This document shows, piece by piece, positions 1-12,472 of a stretch of DNA of 64,000 nt. The stretch lies in NCBI GenBank assembly GCA_964036195.1, contig OZ038455.1:6713855-6777854 (forward strand), in the 5' to 3' direction. The translations under genes were made by a program, and so were the position numbers. Each line of letters begins with the position of its first letter. The stretch's first letter is position 1. A model generated the notes under the pieces. That model saw only the letters and a list, made by a program, of their open reading frames with translations. It ran no database searches and was not told the DNA's origin. This DNA is from Sphaerolaimus hirsutus. Lineage: Eukaryota; Nematoda; Chromadorea; Monhysterida; Sphaerolaimidae.

Positions 1-287
1 ACGGGTATACATGCCAAGTGGTTTACATGCCAAGCGACCCTACGTAGTGTAGTATTTGATTGAATTACTACAATATTTCAAATACTACAGTAGGGAATAA
101 CTACCAAAAATGGCATCCACTGTTTCAAAGTCCCCGGCAAGCTATTTGTGATTTCGTTTGCAAACTTGATTTGCATATTTGATATAAAAATTTAATAATT
201 TACTAATCTAAAAATATGTAGTCAAGCACCTACCAGCTAGCGGATGCACATACTAGTCTACCCCAGACAGATTTAACTATCTACCTA
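1..287. other. AT-rich spacer, nothing recognised
   Basis: AT-rich sequence with no exon-like frame, inverted repeat or known motif that I can support. It ends at the target site of the element that starts at 296. Confidence 0.5.
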
Positions 288-295
288 TTCGTAAC

Positions 296-1384
296 TAGAG
301 TTGGAAAAACAACGTTTTTTTCAACTCCATGTTTTTCAAACAACAACGTTTATTTAAAAAAACGTTTTTTAAAGCTCCCAGATATGGCCTTGTGTCAACA
401 TACATAGGTATATCGGACACGTGGCAATACTCCGTGATGTTATGTATGACCATATGGCGAGATCTCGGCTGTAAAGTAAACCTGGCCGTAAAGTAAATCT
501 GGCCGTAATGCATAGTTGTACAAACGTATTTATGTTTACTTGATAAATGCGTATACTCAAGTGCTGTGTAAATACATTTACGTTTCCTCCCAAAAAAATA
601 CTGGTACTCAGTTACTCGCGTACTTATTGAAAGTATGGGAGTACAGAAAATGAGTATTTACAGATATTTACATTTACTCACCTTTTACACAGCGTAAAAT
701 TAGGAAATTTTTACTTTACATTTTCCGAAATCAGGTGTGACTAAAAATAAAATACTTTACATTTACGTTTACTTTGAAAAAAGTTCAGTACTTTAAACAA
801 CTCTGCTGCAATGATGCCCGGCCTAAAGTAGCACCCTCTACTTTACGGCTGGGTTTACTTTACGACTGGACCATCCCCTGACCATATAATGGCTGTGGAG
901 CCTTGGGATAGCATTATAAGTGGTGATTTGTGTCAAAATGTCCATTTTTTTGTCGACATACTCATATATCGCCTTATAGTCAAATGTTCGTGACTTCAAG
1001 TGAAGTTTGGCATGGAATACTGATCAAACGAGGTGATAAAAGGAGGTTGTTACTTTGGGGGTGATTTTACACACTGTGGAGGTACATGGTATCACATTAC
1101 CTGAATATTATATACTACAGCAAAATATGACGGGTTATTAACCCATGGTAGCACATAGAAATGGATGCTTTGATACAAAAAATGCTACAAAACCAATGAA
1201 AACAACCACCAATGTCAATTTGCGTGAAATTGGGCGCTTGCGCGCAAAAATTTTGCAAAATACCTAGTGCTTAGTACTAAAAATTTCGGCCAATGTTTGA
1301 AGAAAAAACATTTCGGACGTCATGTTTAAAAAAACAATGTTTTTTAAATAAGAAAACGTTTAAAAAAAACATTGGCCAACCCTA
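296..1384. mobile_element. hAT-like non-autonomous element, family G
   Basis: The ends are TAGAGTTGGAAAA and, inverted, TAGGGTTGGCCAATG. They are flanked by an exact 8-base duplication TTCGTAAC at 288-295 and 1385-1392. Eight-base duplications and T/CAGGGNTGG termini are typical of the hAT superfamily. The interior is shared with the copies at 22462-23171 and 33656-34287 (around 'agatatggcc...gtcaacata' and 'agccat...tggctgtgga'). No transposase frame is present, so it must be mobilised in trans. Confidence 0.8.
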
Positions 1385-1392
1385 TTCGTAAC

Positions 1393-2163
1393 ACCTTTGT
1401 AAAGGTCCGTTGTATGACGCTGTATATTTAATTTGATGCACGGCTCCATTACAATTTCAAAGGAAGCAATAAGACCGCATTACCGGCAAAATGGTGGCGT
1501 CGCTATTAATTAATTAATTCACAATTAGAAATATTTTGCGGGGCGGCGGTGAGCGCGAACATTCGAGAAGGAAATTGGACGCGTGAAAATGGTAGAACGT
1601 GTGTTTCTAGCGTTTCAATGGCTCTTGGGAAGACTTTGGAAACGTAGGTACTTTGGACAACTTTTAAGTGGCTTATGTAGTGAGACAACAATAACATCGT
1701 AATATACATAAATAACACCGTGATATGACACTGTGATAATGAGTGAACACTTATCAAGATATAATTAGAAATGAAACATGGTAGATGTTTAGGGATGGCC
1801 AGTGTTAAATGTTGTTGTTTTTTGTTGCAAAAATGTCTAGGAAAACGCAAGGATTGAAGGTTGAAGCTGTTCTTTTTTCAAAAACTGCAGCCAAAATTTT
1901 TTAGTAGTCATTCACTAGGTATTTTGTGACTTTTTTGCATGCAACTTTGCAAGCAAATGATTTCACATAAAAAATTAGGTACAATTGGTGGTTGTTATCA
2001 TTTTTTGGGTGAAATTTTTAGTGAAAGCTTCCATGATAGTGTGTAATAATAAGCCACGATATGTGTGAAACATAAACCTTTTGTTATAACCTTATTTATG
2101 AACTATTCTATGCAAATTTCAACTGAAGTCACAAACATTCGTCAAAAGGTGATACATGTAACT
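1393..2163. other. Family G fragment in AT-rich spacer
   Basis: A terminus TAGGGATGGCC begins at 1790. The next 370 bases resemble the interior of family G. No opposite end or target duplication was found. I see no gene. Confidence 0.45.
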
Positions 2164-3852
2164 GGGCAAGCACTTTTTTAAAACACCGCTTTAAAAAAAG
2201 CGCAAGGGTCACGACGCTTTTTAAAAAAAGAGCGCTGAGAAATCTTTTTGTACATAAATATGCACTAGATATCATGCAATTTCACATGCACATTACCACT
2301 GGTGGTTGTTTTCATTGCTTTGTGACATTTTTAGTGCCATTGCTTCTATTCCTGCATAGGGTTCAAATGGGATTGACTTTTCAGGATCGGGATTGTTTTT
2401 TTTGAGATTTCAGGATTGGGATCGGGATTGGCCTTTTGGGATCGGGATAGACCTTTCGGGATTGGGATTGACGTTTTTTCTATATCGGGGTTTAGGCCTA
2501 AAAGGTAGTTTTAAGGGTTTTTCCTGATATTTCACAAAATGACCGAAAACACCAAAAACAATGGATGCCAGAAACGTTGGATTAAATTGGCATCCAAAAC
2601 AATGCTATAGATTCGTTTAGGCACTGTGCAATGGGCTGCTTGGCATTGTCATTCACACAACTGTCTACAATATATGCATGTGTATTAACCTTTAACTATG
2701 GTAATGGCCACTGTATCGAGTCCATTTGTGATGTTGTCCATGCCCACGCAACAGAGATATAGAGGGCGGTGGGGAAATGCGCGCTTGCGCGCAAAATTTT
2801 TGCAAACTGCATTCAAAATGGTTCTTTAAAAGTGCCATTTCTGGCACCTTTTGTCTGTGAATTTTTCCGGGATCGGGAGTGGGGCATTTTTTCAGGATTG
2901 GGATATTCAAAATCTCAGGTTCGGGATATTCAAAATCTCAGGTTCGGGATTGGGATCAGGATTGGCTTTTTCAAATTTCAGGACCGGGATCAGGATTGGC
3001 TTTTTCAAATTTCAGGATTGGGATCGGGATTGAGGTCAGGGGTCTCGAATGGGGGGGGGGGTGGGGGGGGGGTTACCCCCACCCCAAACCGCCCAGCTAT
3101 CTATCTATCCCGGAGGCCGCTCAGCTATCTATCTATCCCGGAGGCAAAATTTTGGGCTACTACCCCCTAAACCCCCCCCCCAAATCGCTCAGCTATCTAC
3201 CTATCTGGAACGATTTTTCAGAAACTATACCCCAATTTTTGCTCAAAATCGCTATTTTTCATACCTATATATAGATTTCCACCTTCAAAATCACTGGTTC
3301 ATGCGTCTAACTGCCTATTTTCAGCTATTTTAAGTACTATATGCTCTTGTATACCCATTTTGAGCTATTTTACACCTACTTTTAGCGATTTTTCTCTTTT
3401 TTCTTCCTTCTATGCCCCGAAAAAGCCTATATATTGAACCACCACAACCCCCCCCCACCCCCCCCCCCCAGAAAATTTTTCAGCTATCTATACCTCCGGA
3501 GGAGCGATTTGCAATCTATCCAACCACTCGGAGGGTCAAAATTCAAGATACCCCTGATTGAGGTTTCAGGATTGGGACCACAAAATCCCAAAATTTCTTG
3601 GGATTTGGGATCAGGATCGGGATCCCGTTTGAACCCTATTCCATGGCTCCACAGCCATTCTATTGTTATATATCAACACAAGTACTGCCAGTTGTCTAAT
3701 ATACCTGTATAAATATATTGACTCAGAACCATATTTGGGAGCATTCTAGGAGATGTCTTGACATTTTTCGAATAAAAGTGAAAAAAGCACATAAAAACAC
3801 TTTTTATTTAAAAAAGCAGGGCCGTTGAAAATAGCGCATTTTCCCATCCCTA
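2164..3852. mobile_element. Family G element split by a nested insertion
   Basis: The left part (2164-2357) matches the start of the intact copy at 33656: runs of 'aaaaaagcgc', then the block ending 'attgcttct'. The right part (3646-3852) matches its second half, from 'acagccattcta' to 'ccatccctaa'. The 1.29 kb between is a different element. The target duplication of the outer copy is no longer recognisable. Confidence 0.65.
2358..3645. mobile_element. Insertion of a 'gggatcgggattg' / 'tatctatcccggagg' element
   Basis: Starts GGGTTCAAATGGGATTG and ends CAGGATCGGGATCCCGTTTGAACCC, so the termini are an imperfect inverted repeat. The interior carries tandem variants of 'caggattgggatcgggat' (2380-3040). 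It then has poly-G/poly-C runs and the 'ctatctatcccggaggc' module, which recurs at 26780-27880, 44400-44530 and 60830-61200. The proline- and glycine-rich open frames here are by-products of these repeats. Confidence 0.6.
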
Positions 3853-4255
3853 ACAAGTCATCATAAAAATGATTTTTTTTCGCACAAATCACCACTTATA
3901 ATGCTATCCCATGGTACCACATCCATTGTATGGCTATGGGAGGTCTCCAGGATTTTGACACCCGTGGGAGTTAGATAGCAAATCACTCCTCCAGGGGAAT
4001 AGATAGCTGATTTTTAATATGGGAGCTCAATTCATAGGGTTTTTCAAAGTCTAAAAGGTAGAAAGGGGAACAATCGCTGAAAATAGATTCAAACAGTCAA
4101 CATAGTCAAAAATAACTAAAAATAGCTATATAACCATGATGTATCGATTTTGAAGTTGTAGATTGTGAAAATGGAGCAAAAATTAGTGATGTGAGTGAAA
4201 AGTGGGGAAAAATCGCATGAAATTTGCTCCAATGAAATAGCTGAGTAGTATACAC

Positions 4256-4607
4256 CAGAGTTGCGAGAGCATACTTATGCTTACCCGAAATATCTAGGTA
4301 AAAGGGTAAATACTTACATACACTTATATTTTTGCTTACGCTTACACTTTCATAAAATACCACACACTTTATTATGCTTTCCCGGCCGTAATACCCGGGT
4401 TCTAAGCGTAAAAAAGCTTTTCACATGGTCGGGTTCTACGCTTTTGAAAGTGTAAAACAACAAAAACGAAAGTGAACTAAGCTTATGCTTTTTTTACGCT
4501 TTCCTAGGTATTTGAAAAGTACCTTACGTTTAAGTATCCATAGTCAAAATTTGGAAAATGTGTTTACGCTTACGCTTTCCAAAAATACCGATATTTTAAC
4601 AACTCTG
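4256..4607. mobile_element. hAT-like MITE, family H
   Basis: Terminal inverted repeat CAGAGTTG...CAACTCTG with an exact 8-base duplication GTATACAC at 4248-4255 and 4608-4615. The interior consists of diverged words of the type 'cgtaaacgtaaat' in both orientations. Related copies or fragments lie near 530-800, 18340-18810, 29270-29640, 43600-43800, 45750-45825 and 60225-60480. Confidence 0.82.
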
Positions 4608-4615
4608 GTATACAC

Positions 4616-7600
4616 TCTACCAACCTGTTACATGAAGGCGCGAGTAAACCACACCAGAATTTTATTCTTCGAAAGATCTCCGACACCTTCAAAATCCCAG
4701 TCTGCATATGCAAACTATTTTTGCAACATTAGCTCCGCCTTAATCGTCAATTGACAAACTTCGGTCTGTCATTTCACAGGGTGCCTTGCCAGCGTCACCC
4801 TACCCACTACCGTATGCCATGTCAACTCAAAATGGCAACTCAACATACATATATCACCTAAACGCGCGACCACCTGACAGCGGGCGGGGACAAATATCCG
4901 AGATTGGACTGGCGCGGTGCACTTCCAGCGTATAAATGAAATGCACCTGTATCCGAGTACGTAAATATATAGGTCACACCGGCGGCGGACCAACGCCCCA
5001 CCCGGGGGCCAGATCCGATTGGAAGGTAGGGTGCCCGACCAGCGCGTAAGTACATTCAATGTGCTGATAATTCGGGCGTGTCGGGCGCCTTAGGTTCAAA
5101 TTGAATTTGGGCCAGCCGCCTCCCCCCTTTGCGCGGCCATGTATCCGAGGTTGACGCGAATGACACCCATGGAACCGTTTGTAGGACTCGAATTGAAACC
5201 CGACCCGGGTAAAATCGAACTGGAGTCGGGTTTTATTAAATGCAAGTGAAAAATGTCGGTTTTCACGACTACCTTACCTTATGGTCTGGAATAAGTCCCC
5301 CCTGGGGGCATTCCCGAGCCCTGTAAAGTGTAAAGTAAAGTGTCAAATGTAATGTCAAATGCAAAGTAAAGTGTCAATTGTTCTGCAAAGTGTCAAATGT
5401 AAAGTAAAGCAGTGTATCCAAATCTTTAGTTTTTGTGACCAAATCTTGAGTTTTTATATCGAAATCTTATTTTTCCACATAAGATTCGGATAAATACAAA
5501 GAAAATATTTGGATACACAATATTTGACAGTGCAACAGAATTCCGGGTACCCGTAGTGGTATCCGGGTCTTCACGTACGCATTCATCGCACCCCCATTTC
5601 GGGTCGGGTCGGGTCGGGTCCACTTCGGGTCGGGTCGCATCCGAGCCGGCGGCTCGGCGGCCGCTTCCACTTGTTACACGGCCCAGCGCGTAACCAAGGC
5701 CGATCGGCGTTAGCCAACGGCGGCTAGGTATGTATTTACGTAATTTCTCATACGCTCGCGGGTAGCATTGCGGCAAAATGCGAAATTGAAAAACTCGGAC
5801 CAGTGCGTATCCTTAATTAATGATTGAGTAATTAAGCGGTGAAATAAAGTGCGCTGACGTGGAGAATATTCGAGAAGTAAGACGGGATGGACATAGTCAT
5901 AATTAGTATTGAGCCACGACAAAACGGGCGTAAGTGGCGCCCGCCACTACACGGGCACTCGGCGACTGCGGATCTTAGTTCGATTGAATTGTTTTTGCCT
6001 TTTGCGCAAAAAAGTAAGTATAACTACTAGGTATACTAATGCTCTTCATAAGTTCCCAGTAACTCCCAAATCAACCAAGACTCAAACATTGGGCTCCAAT
6101 TCGACTCGACTCGACTCGTGATCGTGACTCGAAATCAAAAATGAGACTCGAATAATCAATGGGTAACCAAAAAATTCGATTCGACCAAACCGGAAAAATA
6201 TGGACAAGACTTGAGATGCGAAGAGTTCTGCCAGAGTTTTTTACTTAAAACATTTTTCATGTAATTTTTTGCAAATTTCTGAAAGCATAGACAAAAAAGG
6301 CAACACATTTGACTCGATTCGAGGCTCGATATTATTTCCCAACTCGAGACTCGATTTTCACTGACTCTACCCCCTACCGGAAAAGTTTGATGGCTGTGCC
6401 TCAATCAAACTGGAGTGTGAAAAACCGAGTTTTTAGCTCAACTCAAATATTTACTTATCAGAAAATGCCAAACTGGTAAACCAGGTCGCAAATTCAATTA
6501 GAACATAAGGTGCATCTAAGGCACCTGACACGTGAATAAGCTGAGGAATTTTGCACGATCATGCACAATTTCACGTGTCGGGCACCTTACACGCTGCGCC
6601 TTACCTTCTGTGCCAATCTGGTGCCAATAGACTCTGTAAAATGCCTGTAAAATGGCATGACTGTAAAATGGCATGTACTCTGCATGACATTTCACATTTG
6701 CCAGGGCATTTGATTTGACGTGATTACATATACTTGATTTGAGTATATTACATTTGACATTTTTCGGGGTATTTCACATGGCTTTAAACACTTTGCATTA
6801 CATTTTCCAGGGCATTTTACACGACACTTGACAATTTACAATCATTTCACTTTTTACGGACTTTTAAAACTTTGCATGACATTTGCCATTTAGCAGGGCA
6901 TTCAATACATGACATTTCACACCTTGCATGACATTGACATTTTCCATGGCATTTTACATAGGTAAATTTCAACACTTTGCCATAAGACATGTGCATTTTC
7001 CTGTGCATTTTACATTTGCCATTTGCCATTCTCCCGGGCATTTCACATAGTCTCCTATCAGCCAAGGCAACCTATGCCCAGCTCACGCATTCCCCACCAG
7101 TGCGAACTCATGCAAACAGCCTCCAGTTTGCACGCAGCGGATCATGGACACACGCCGCTTCAACGCACCTCCATATGCGTGTTGTATATGGTAAGACTCT
7201 AGTGGCACAGCCGGTGGCAATTAGTTTAGCAGTTAGGTAACCAAGCTCCAGTGAAAGCTGTGATTTGAGACGCTGCTCATGGACGCGCGCACACCACGGA
7301 TTTGCATAGGTATTTCAATACGGGGACAGTGTGACCGCTTTTATTAATGTCTGGTCGTGGGTGATAGGAGCCAATTACACCTGGGGTCTGTTCCAATTGA
7401 TTGGATCCTACGCAATGAATTGACCCGTTGGCTTTACTTACAGCTGACCTGAGCATATCATTATATTTATATGAACCTTACAAACAGGTGAAAAAGTAAT
7501 CTGGGATATCACACAAGAGCAGCAAATACTTCATTAACAGTTTTTAAATAACGATACAATATTTTGGCAGTTACCCTAAAAACAGTTTATTTCACCACAC

Positions 7601-8725
7601 CCCCCCCCCAAATCCAACCAAATCAATTGGAACAGAGCCCTGGATCAAAGTCAATCAAATCATCTCCTCCAAAACCAGAGCTCAGCCACTCCTCTAAATA
7701 GGTGCCTGCCAGAGAAATCAATCCACCTCAAGCAGGTGCTATGTTCAGGTGAATAGCCTGGCTTAGTGATATTGTACAGGGTGGCCCAATAATTCACTGC
7801 TCAGCATTAGACTGATGAAAAAGGTGGACAGTGGATTGTTTTGGACGGTGGGTGAATTAACTTTGGCACAATATTTGTTGTTCATTTTTAATTTTTGAGG
7901 GAACTGAATTACTTACAGGTGAATGGCAAAATTTTGTTAAAATCTATGTTGCCATTCGGCAGGCTAACAGTCATCATTACAATTTGTTGGATGGGCTACT
8001 TTACCATACTTTACCATTTGTAGAAGCACACGGTACAACACTGTACCAAGTGAACCACAATGAAATGGGTGAAATCAATGGGTAAAATAGGTAAAAATAC
8101 AGGACATGAAAAATTGTAAATGAATACCTAGTTAACACTGTTTCCCGGCATGCTCTGCAAATGTATACATGAGAAGATCTTCAAATGCACTCAGCCTCAA
8201 GATGAGTGTATGAAAAAGGTGCAAAGATGTCTGTGTTTGAGAGAGTAAACCAACTTCACGAAAACTTCTGGAAAGCTATGCATTATGGACAGCCATGTTC
8301 CCATGGATGCTCCAACGTTACACCAGCCAAAAACTTCACATTGGCACAAATCCATGGGGGCCAATAAATACATGCAGCATCCCACGAGCGCACCCCCATC
8401 AAACCCACAACAAATCAAATGCCACAAATGCAAACTCAAATTCAAATTGAACCACCCTGTAAGTTAGTCGGCGCCCCAGCTCACAGGCGCCAAGCAGGTA
8501 AATACATACATAACCGCGGTTCTACGTGGAAGCGCGCGCATGGAAGCCGGGCGTGCTCCAAAGCGGGGTGACTTTCATTAGTTTTAAATAGTAGGGTAAC
8601 CGACACCACGCGCGTTACTTCGCCCGCCGCGGCGACGTGTTTCCGTTGACAACACCTTTAGCGGGGATTTGAATTGCCCGACAGCGACAACGTTGTCGGG
8701 CAGCCCGATGAGGGGTTGGAGAGAC
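4616..8725. other. Gene-poor stretch with GC-rich repeat fragments
   Basis: No frame with exon character was found. It holds a partial family A copy (about 5301-5410, end CTGGGGGCATTCCC), a tandem of GGGTC (5600-5635), an imperfect hairpin of the 'aaggtgcatctaaggcacctgacacgtg' type (about 6503-6608), and a long degenerate family A derivative (about 6630-7060). GC-rich patches with CpG recur at 4780-5180 and 8460-8720. Confidence 0.5.
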
Positions 8726-8942
8726 GGTGCCACTGACATGTAAACTGTCAAGTGTCATGTCAAGTGTCAAAAGTCACGTAAAATGCCCTAGCAAATGGAA
8801 AATGTCATGTGAAATGTCAAACTTTCTTTTATTTTCCACTGGTGGTTTTACATTTTACATGACATACTGCATGGCTTTTGACACTTTGCATGAGATTTTA
8901 GATTTTACAGAACATTTGACAGGTTCTGGAAGCGCCCCTTCT
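8726..8942 (+). mobile_element. Family A palindromic MITE (introner-related)
   Basis: Starts GGTGCCACTGACATGTAAA, the donor-like end, and ends with GGTTCTGGAAGCGCCCC. The arms are made of words such as 'atgtcaaatgtcatgcaaagtgtcaaaagtcatg' and their complements. The same words build the two cyclase introns at 28477-28667 and 32002-32204. Confidence 0.65.
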
Positions 8943-10396
8943 GGAAGGACTGGTCATTGAATAGCATTGAATTGCACAGATACTACCATATTAAATATGA
9001 ATGGCTTTTATCCGAATTTTTACTCTAATCATTAAACATTTGAGAGAAAACATGATCCATGTTTCATGACGGTACAGTTAAATTAATTTTTATTAAAAAC
9101 CTGTTTATACTGAACGAAATAAACATCTGTTGAAGTGGTTGATTGAACTTACTACAAGTTTGTAGTAAGTTCAATCAACTACTACACATCTAACTGTCAT
9201 TATTGATTCAACTTAGACACTACAACCATATTTATTCAATCAACCAAATACTTAATGGATACCGATTCGAACTGAACTTTTAGACAACTTCCCCGCTCCA
9301 CATCTCTGTCACATGGAGCCATTCAGTCAGTGATTGGCGATTTATTCAACGCATCACGGTATTTCCCCGCAAAAGTTATCGGGCAACCCGACAGAAAACA
9401 TGTCGGGTTAATTAAATTGCGTCGGATATCACGGGTTCCGCCCTTCCCTCCCGTTGGTTTGATTTGGATGACTAGGTACCTAAGTAGCCATTCATCTCAG
9501 AAACATCATAAAATGCCGAGGTGCTCTGAAATACACGCACCGCATGTTTTCAAATCTTTGTCATCTTGGTGGGATATTGTCGATGGAGGAAAAATCGACA
9601 TCGGTTTTGGCTGAGTGCCAATTTCAGTTGGCGGATTAACGTGTTGGAACGTGAATTTAGATTGAGATTTGTAAAAAATGCAGAGATTTTGGAAGGAATG
9701 ACGAAAGAATCTCATTGCTTTTCTGGGAGAAGTGACTAATTTGAAAATGCCATGGCGCCAAAGTTCAGATGTTTTATAAAGCTATTTGCAATTATGGGGT
9801 AGATTGCAAAATGGAGCCATCGCACTAAACAACCTCACAATAAAGTACCATTTCTAAACACCTAATTAAAATAAATATATAAATACATTACTATTTAATT
9901 TCGAATAAATAGTCGAACGCAAAAATCAGACAATAACTTCTATTTACTCAAAAGTAGGCAGGTTCACGATTCCCAAAAGTAAAATAATGAAAAGCTACAC
10001 CTGAATCTGGCAGCGACGAGAAAACATTTGTGGAAGTGTCTCACTTCACGCCGAATTGCCTCAAATTACACAAAACAGGGGAGGGGTGGCAACTTTTTAG
10101 TTCACAAACAAAATAGCTGAGAAAATGCGGTTTTTGGGAGAAAGTCAGCCCAACTGCCAATCATAAAAGCCACTGAGTTTTGAGACTTTTGGAATATCTA
10201 CCAGCCAGTAGGGAACTAGTCAGAGATTGGATTTCATATAGGCTCGCATTTTACTTCCAAAATGCGAGTTGTAACACAATCACTGTGCCAACCAGACGCC
10301 AACAATTGTAGACGTTTCGAAAATGCTTTGCGAAATGCTGCTTCATTGGAATACAAATAAATGCATAAAATATTTGTGAATAACAGGGACAAAAGC
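8943..10396. other. AT-rich spacer with a short perfect hairpin
   Basis: No gene recognised. It contains a perfect 20-base inverted repeat with a 2-base loop (arms 9138-9157 and 9160-9179), listed separately. Confidence 0.45.
9138..9179. repeat. Perfect 20-base hairpin
   Basis: GTTGATTGAACTTACTACAA is followed after 2 bases by its exact reverse complement. It could be a decayed mini-MITE core. No promoter or gene end adjoins it, so a terminator role is not suggested. Confidence 0.8.
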
Positions 10397-10556
10397 GGGG
10401 CCAATCCCAGACCCTGTAAAATGTAAAATGTCATGTGGGTAATGTGCCAAAAGTCATGTAAAATGACCTGTGAGGTGGCAAACTAGTTTGCCACTTCACA
10501 TAACTTTTGACACTTTGCATGACATTTGACATTTTACAGGGTCCGGGCCTGCCTCC
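10397..10556 (+). mobile_element. Family A palindromic MITE
   Basis: Near-symmetric copy with ends GGGGCCAATCCCAGACCCTG and the inverted counterpart CAGGGTCCGGGCCTGCCTCC. The arms meet at 'ggcaaactagtttgcc'. It has lost the GT of the donor-like end. Confidence 0.7.
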
Positions 10557-11000
10557 ATATACCCTATTGTTTTGTAGTCAAGACTCGGGATCACAATCGC
10601 GTACATAGTTGCCAGTTTCAAAAAAGTCAAACGGAAACAAGAGAAGTTGAAAGTGGAAAGTTGACACTAGAAAAGTTTACAAAATGTCGCGGCCGCAGTG
10701 CAACACTATTTGGTAGACTCAATCAGATCCGACCTAATCAACTGTCTCCGAGACGAGCTACCGTATATTCTGGAATACGACCCCCGGGGGATTTAATTAT
10801 CCTTAGCTGGGGGGAGTTAATTTTACCCAGACCAATGTGCAATGTGATGCAATGCATGACAGCCTGTGTTGAAAATGAACATTGCGCGGATTGAAGTGAT
10901 TTCAATAAAAAGGACAATAACATTCAATAACTCCCGCAAAGGTCTAACGTAATGCTCTCAAGCAAATCTTACGTCGGGGGAGGCGTAGTTATTCAAGCAG

Positions 11001-11141
11001 GTGCCACCCCCAGACGCTGTAAAATGCCCTGTAAAATGTCAAATGTCGTGTAAAGTATCAAGTCATGCAAAATGGCAAAACAAAGTTTGACACGTTACAT
11101 TATACAGGGAATTTTACATAGTCATGGAGTGAGTGCCCCAG
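11001..11141 (+). mobile_element. Family A MITE with intact GT...AG ends
   Basis: Reads CAG|GTGCCACCCCCAG ... GAGTGCCCCAG|CTCAC. Both ends are therefore in the same form as the copies that act as cyclase introns. The flanks are not recognisably coding. The right flank 'ccagctcac' also follows repeats near 7078 and 8471, so this copy probably sits in another repeat. Confidence 0.65.
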
Positions 11142-11549
11142 CTCACAATGTTTCCCACCAATCTTCGACAGTGGAAACATCCAAGTAGTTGGGCATTCAA
11201 AAGGGGGGAGGGGGGTCTTCAAAGGGGGGGGGGGCTTAATCAAGCGTCTACAGTACCCCACGGGGAAGAACCAAAGAGCGGGCCCATCCTAATGGAGGGC
11301 GCGGCTGGCAAAATTGAATAATGCTCGGTAACTGGGCGGGCGCCCTGCCAAAAGACATCACGTTTTGGAGTCTGCGATAAGTCGTGCCCCAAGGCGAAGG
11401 CTCCAGCGGCCCAGTGCGTGCCACTTCCATTTAGACCGATCTCTGGTGGGTCTGGCGTCGGGGACAGAGCCGGAAAAGTGTTGGGTATTGGGTAACTGGG
11501 TTGGGTATTGGGTAACTGGGTTGGGACTGGGTAACTGGGTTGGGAGAAT

Positions 11550-11718
11550 GGCCCCACACACACTAAATGACATCGACACCAAATTTCAACTGGTTCCGAT
11601 CCTAATTCAAAGATTGCCGACGGCGACGACCCAACGAACGACGTTCCGAAGCAAACTTTGAATTGGGTTCGGAACCAGTTGACATTTGGTGTCGATGTCA
11701 ACTAGTGTGTGTGGGGCC
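11550..11718. mobile_element. MITE with 'gacatcgacacc' inverted repeats
   Basis: The ends GGCCCCACACACACTA and TAGTGTGTGTGGGGCC are inverted repeats, followed inward by the matching blocks 'gacatcgacaccaaat' and 'caactggttccga' in both arms. A second copy lies at 16349-16480. A related element with different arms spans 17800-18043. Confidence 0.75.
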
Positions 11719-12092
11719 AATAGACGAATGAACCAGACCTCCGGACATTGTGGGCAGCGCACTGTATAACGATATGAATAAAAAGGCACCAAAGTGCACA
11801 CAAAGGCACCAAAGTGCACAAATAAGTACCAAAGCGTCAGTGGCTATCTTCAAATGCACATTACTGAGCGCGGAGCGCCAATGCAGCCTCAGAAAAATCC
11901 AATCACTCAGCACTCAGCAGGCACAACGGTTCCCTGATCCCGATCCAGAACCCAGCAAAAAGTCGGAATTTCCCAGTCCCGTTGCCAATCCCTCCCATCA
12001 AAATTCGGTTCCGATCACAATCTCGATCCGAAATGAACCCTAAAAGGCGCCGCGGTCGCTTCCCAGCAACGGCGCTATGCCCCGCAAATGGA

Positions 12093-12472
12093 CACTAGTC
12101 ACAGCAAAAAATTGTTTGTGATGCCTCGTGAAGTGTTGTGAAGTGTCTCACGGCGACACTTCCCGACGCTGCGAAGAGCTGGCTGGCGCTTCCCAGCGCT
12201 CCACGAAATTTGTTGTGAAGACACTTCACATCACAGAAGTGCGTCACAACGCTGCACAAATGTTTTGTGAAGTGTCTACACTTTGTCAGCGTCGGGAGGC
12301 GCGTTTCACGAAATTTTGGACTTCGTGATGATAGGTGAAATGTGTGGAAGACACTTCACCAAAAATTTCGTGATGTGTGGTGAAGTATGTGGAAGTGTCT
12401 TCACGGAGGCCGCTTCACGCACATCCAGCCCGCTTCCACACACTTCATGAACCTATTTTTTTGCTGTGAGTA
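12093..12472. mobile_element. MITE built of 'gaagtgt' palindromes
   Basis: Outer inverted repeat 'ctagtcacagcaaaaaa' / 'ttttttgctgtgagtag'. The interior is filled by diverged direct and inverted copies of 'gtgaagtgtcttcac'. Non-coding; no target duplication confirmed. Confidence 0.55.

Noticed and set aside
5426-5776. Arg/Pro-rich minus-strand frame
   Set aside because: Caused by the GGGTC tandem and GC-rich patch; no conserved motif.
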